Positions 34,220 to 36,089 of a stretch of DNA of 36,089 bases are shown piece by piece. The notes under the pieces are model-generated. The model was not told where the DNA came from, made no database searches, and worked only from the letters and a program-made list of their open reading frames with translations. Each line of letters begins with the position of its first letter. The first letter of the stretch is position 1. The stretch comes from VMCP01 sp964492925. Lineage in GTDB: Bacteria > Bacteroidota > Bacteroidia > NS11-12g > UBA955. A program made the translations under genes and the position numbers. The stretch spans positions 1-36,089 of the forward strand of contig CAZBMF010000010.1 of assembly GCA_964492925.1 (NCBI GenBank). Reading direction: 5' to 3'.

Positions 34220-36089
34220 ATGAAAACAATTAAAAATATACTAAAAGCAAGCAAGTACAAGATGTTCTTGCTTGCTATGGTGCTAGGCATGACATCGTTG
34301 AACGCACAGATGAGTGGTTCGTACACGATAGATGCGAGCGCTGCAGCAAGTTCAACGAACTTTGTGAGTTGGACAACGTTTGCAACAGCCTTTAATGCAG
34401 CGGCAATAACAGGCCCAGTAACGGTAGATGTAAAAAGTAGCATCAACATAGGAACAGCGTTTGTAACGTTGAATGCAAATGCGGGCAGTAGCAGTACCAA
34501 TACGTTGACGATAAATGGTAATAATACTACCATGACGTATACGAGTACGTATGCAGCAATCCGATTGAATGGAGCGGATTATGTTACCATCAAGAACATG
34601 ACGATTGAGAACAACAATACGACCCCAGGTGCAATATGGATTACGAATCAATCGGATTACAATACGATAGATAACGTAACGATGTATTTGAGTGCCAATA
34701 CATCAGCAACCTCAGGAGCCTATTATGTATCAATGAGTACATCGGTGAGTTCACCAACCTCAACAGGAAGTGCGGCCACAGGAACAACAGGTCAACCGGG
34801 TATAGGTAATACCATATCAAACTGTTTGATGTATACTCAATCAGGTGGAGTAGGACCATATTATGGAATTTCTTTGTGTGGAAATACATCAAACTATACC
34901 ACAACTGCACAAAACAATACAGCAACAGGGAATACAATAAAGAACTTCTATTACTATGGAATTTATCAAGCGTATACCAATGGAAACGTGATAAAGAATA
35001 ACGATATCTCAAGAGCGAATGCTACATCAGGTGGAAGTTCAACTTTGTATGGGGTATATAGCAGTTATTCATATTGTGCAAACAGATCAACGGAGATTTC
35101 TAACAACACTATCCATGATTTGCCATTTTTAAATGCAACTACGGCTACTTCAAATATGTCGAGCTACTATTTGATTTACAACTACTATCCTTATGGTAAT
35201 GCATCAATTCGTACAAAAATGGAAGGAAACATTGGTAAGAATATTATGTCTACCACAAGTACCACCTATGGATTTTATGCTTATTATCCTCAGTATATCA
35301 ATGTAAATAATAACAGTTTAGATAATATTCAAGCAAGTGGTTCTTCTGCAACCAATTACATGATTTATGTATATTATCCAACTACAGCTTCAATTAGTGG
35401 CAACACAGTAAAGAATGTAGTAAGTAACTATTACCTTTATAATTTCTACATCTATTATGGAACAACCATTGATGTAAACAATAACGTTGTAGATAACTGC
35501 AAACAAAACTATTCTTCTGGTTATTTCTATAATTTCTATATTTATTATCCAAAAGATTTTAAGTGTAACAGCAATAAGGTTACCAATAATTATTGTGCTT
35601 ATTACTTCTATAACTTCTATATTTACTATGGTGGTTTAACAAGTTACACTTGGAATGAGTTCCAAGATAACATTATCACAGGTAATACGGGTGTTAACTA
35701 TAACTACAGTGCGTATATCTATTACTATAATGGAACCAACAACATGAAGGTGAATCGTAACTATGTTGTGGGTAATAAATGTACAGGATCAACAGGTTAC
35801 CATTATTTCTACTTGTATTACTTCAATAACTATGAGGTTACCAACAACGTAGTAGCAGGTAACTATGCAAACTCACAATATATTTATGTATACTCAGGAT
35901 TGAGTGGTTCATTTACTGCAGAGGTAAGAAACAATACTTTCCAAGCGAATACAAGTACTGCACCAACTCCAGGTTCATCGTACATATACTGTTACTTGTA
36001 TTTGTATTACCACACAGTGTATTTCACAGGTAATATCATTGACTTAAAAGGAAGTGGATCACAGTATTACAGATACTTGTATATGTATT
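34220..36089 (+). CDS. Tyrosine-rich beta-helix secreted protein, 5' part
   Basis: The frame is open from ATG 34220 to the window end (over 620 codons), so the 3' end is missing. The signal peptide is MKTIKNILKASKYKMFLLAM followed by a segment ending SLNAQ (~residue 30). The mature start SGSYTIDASAAASSTNFVSW aligns with the N-terminus of the protein at 24679. The rest is a right-handed beta-helix: Asn-rich turns (VNNNVVDN, VTNNYC, VRNNTF) alternate with aromatic strands. From residue ~315 the strands become extremely Tyr-rich, with YYLYNFYIYY (35429), YFYNFYIYY (35522), YYFYNFYIYY (35600), AYIYYYN (35711) and YHYFYLYYF (35798). A sorting domain is expected beyond the window. Likely surface-exposed; function unknown. 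Confidence 0.88.
   Translation, partial: MKTIKNILKASKYKMFLLAMVLGMTSLNAQMSGSYTIDASAAASSTNFVSWTTFATAFNAAAITGPVTVDVKSSINIGTAFVTLNANAGSSSTNTLTINGNNTTMTYTSTYAAIRLNGADYVTIKNMTIENNNTTPGAIWITNQSDYNTIDNVTMYLSANTSATSGAYYVSMSTSVSSPTSTGSAATGTTGQPGIGNTISNCLMYTQSGGVGPYYGISLCGNTSNYTTTAQNNTATGNTIKNFYYYGIYQAYTNGNVIKNNDISRANATSGGSSTLYGVYSSYSYCANRSTEISNNTIHDLPFLNATTATSNMSSYYLIYNYYPYGNASIRTKMEGNIGKNIMSTTSTTYGFYAYYPQYINVNNNSLDNIQASGSSATNYMIYVYYPTTASISGNTVKNVVSNYYLYNFYIYYGTTIDVNNNVVDNCKQNYSSGYFYNFYIYYPKDFKCNSNKVTNNYCAYYFYNFYIYYGGLTSYTWNEFQDNIITGNTGVNYNYSAYIYYYNGTNNMKVNRNYVVGNKCTGSTGYHYFYLYYFNNYEVTNNVVAGNYANSQYIYVYSGLSGSFTAEVRNNTFQANTSTAPTPGSSYIYCYLYLYYHTVYFTGNIIDLKGSGSQYYRYLYMY
35429..35830 (+). repeat. In-frame tandem tyrosine-rich coil repeats
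   Basis: At least five degenerate units with spacings of 31, 27, 37 and 30 codons, each carrying a YxYNFYIYY-like strand followed by a polar Asn-rich turn. DNA similarity is highest over the core (TATAATTTCTA-type blocks at 35438, 35528 and 35609). Weaker units extend upstream to ~35164 and downstream to the window end. Confidence 0.8.

Noticed and set aside
35429..35830. CRISPR-like direct repeats
   Set aside because: Units are degenerate, of uneven length, and remain in one continuous reading frame; they are protein coil repeats.

Overview
The window reads as chromosomal DNA of a free-living Bacteroidota (Bacteroidetes) bacterium, probably from a metagenome assembly because a 10-N scaffold join interrupts rsgA. 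The evidence is: very large secreted proteins with PKD, GEVED and beta-helix modules ending in type IX secretion (T9SS) sorting domains of both the type A (por) and type B (CHU_C / gliding-motility C-terminal) kind; AT-rich DNA; promoter-like TAnnTTTG boxes typical of the Bacteroidetes sigma factor; little Shine-Dalgarno signal; a BshA bacillithiol enzyme and a Bacteroidetes-style ECF sigma factor. No phage, IS element, CRISPR array, tRNA or rRNA was seen.

Layout. 1-381: 3' end of a B12-dependent ribonucleotide reductase, closed by a clear terminator. 489-5810: a 1773-residue PKD/FnIII-like secreted protein with a type B T9SS tail. 5883-7361: prolyl-tRNA synthetase, abutting with zero spacing a convergent nitroreductase that overlaps an EamA/DMT transporter gene. 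The transporter has a leader containing a near-consensus promoter and an intrinsic terminator. 9003-11070: manC and kdsD, sugar precursors for surface polysaccharide or LPS. 11266-13470: recQ. 13558-14058: an ECF sigma factor overlapping the 3' end of convergent bshA; bshA is divergent from tadA. 15704-23189: six tightly packed leftward genes (ctp, tauE-like, M28 peptidase, metF, rsgA, beta-helix lipoprotein), several overlapping by 1-14 nt. 23284-24576: a YbdG-type MscS channel with its own terminator. 24679-36089: a cell-surface block of three large T9SS-type proteins (beta-helix + PKD; GEVED/CUB/DUF5011-like mosaic; and a beta-helix protein cut by the window end), with a DUF2461 gene between the first two.

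Most of the window is housekeeping genes plus the large surface proteins that T9SS bacteria commonly carry. I see no recognisable defence or mobile system. The two observations I rate highest are (i) the terminal protein from 34220, whose beta-helix coils repeat a tyrosine-packed motif (YFYNFYIYY-like) every ~27-37 residues, suggesting an aromatic ladder along one face, and (ii) the putative attenuator in the leader of the EamA transporter gene. The apparent break in rsgA is best explained as a mis-sized scaffold gap, because the canonical P-loop needs 5 nt where 10 N are written.
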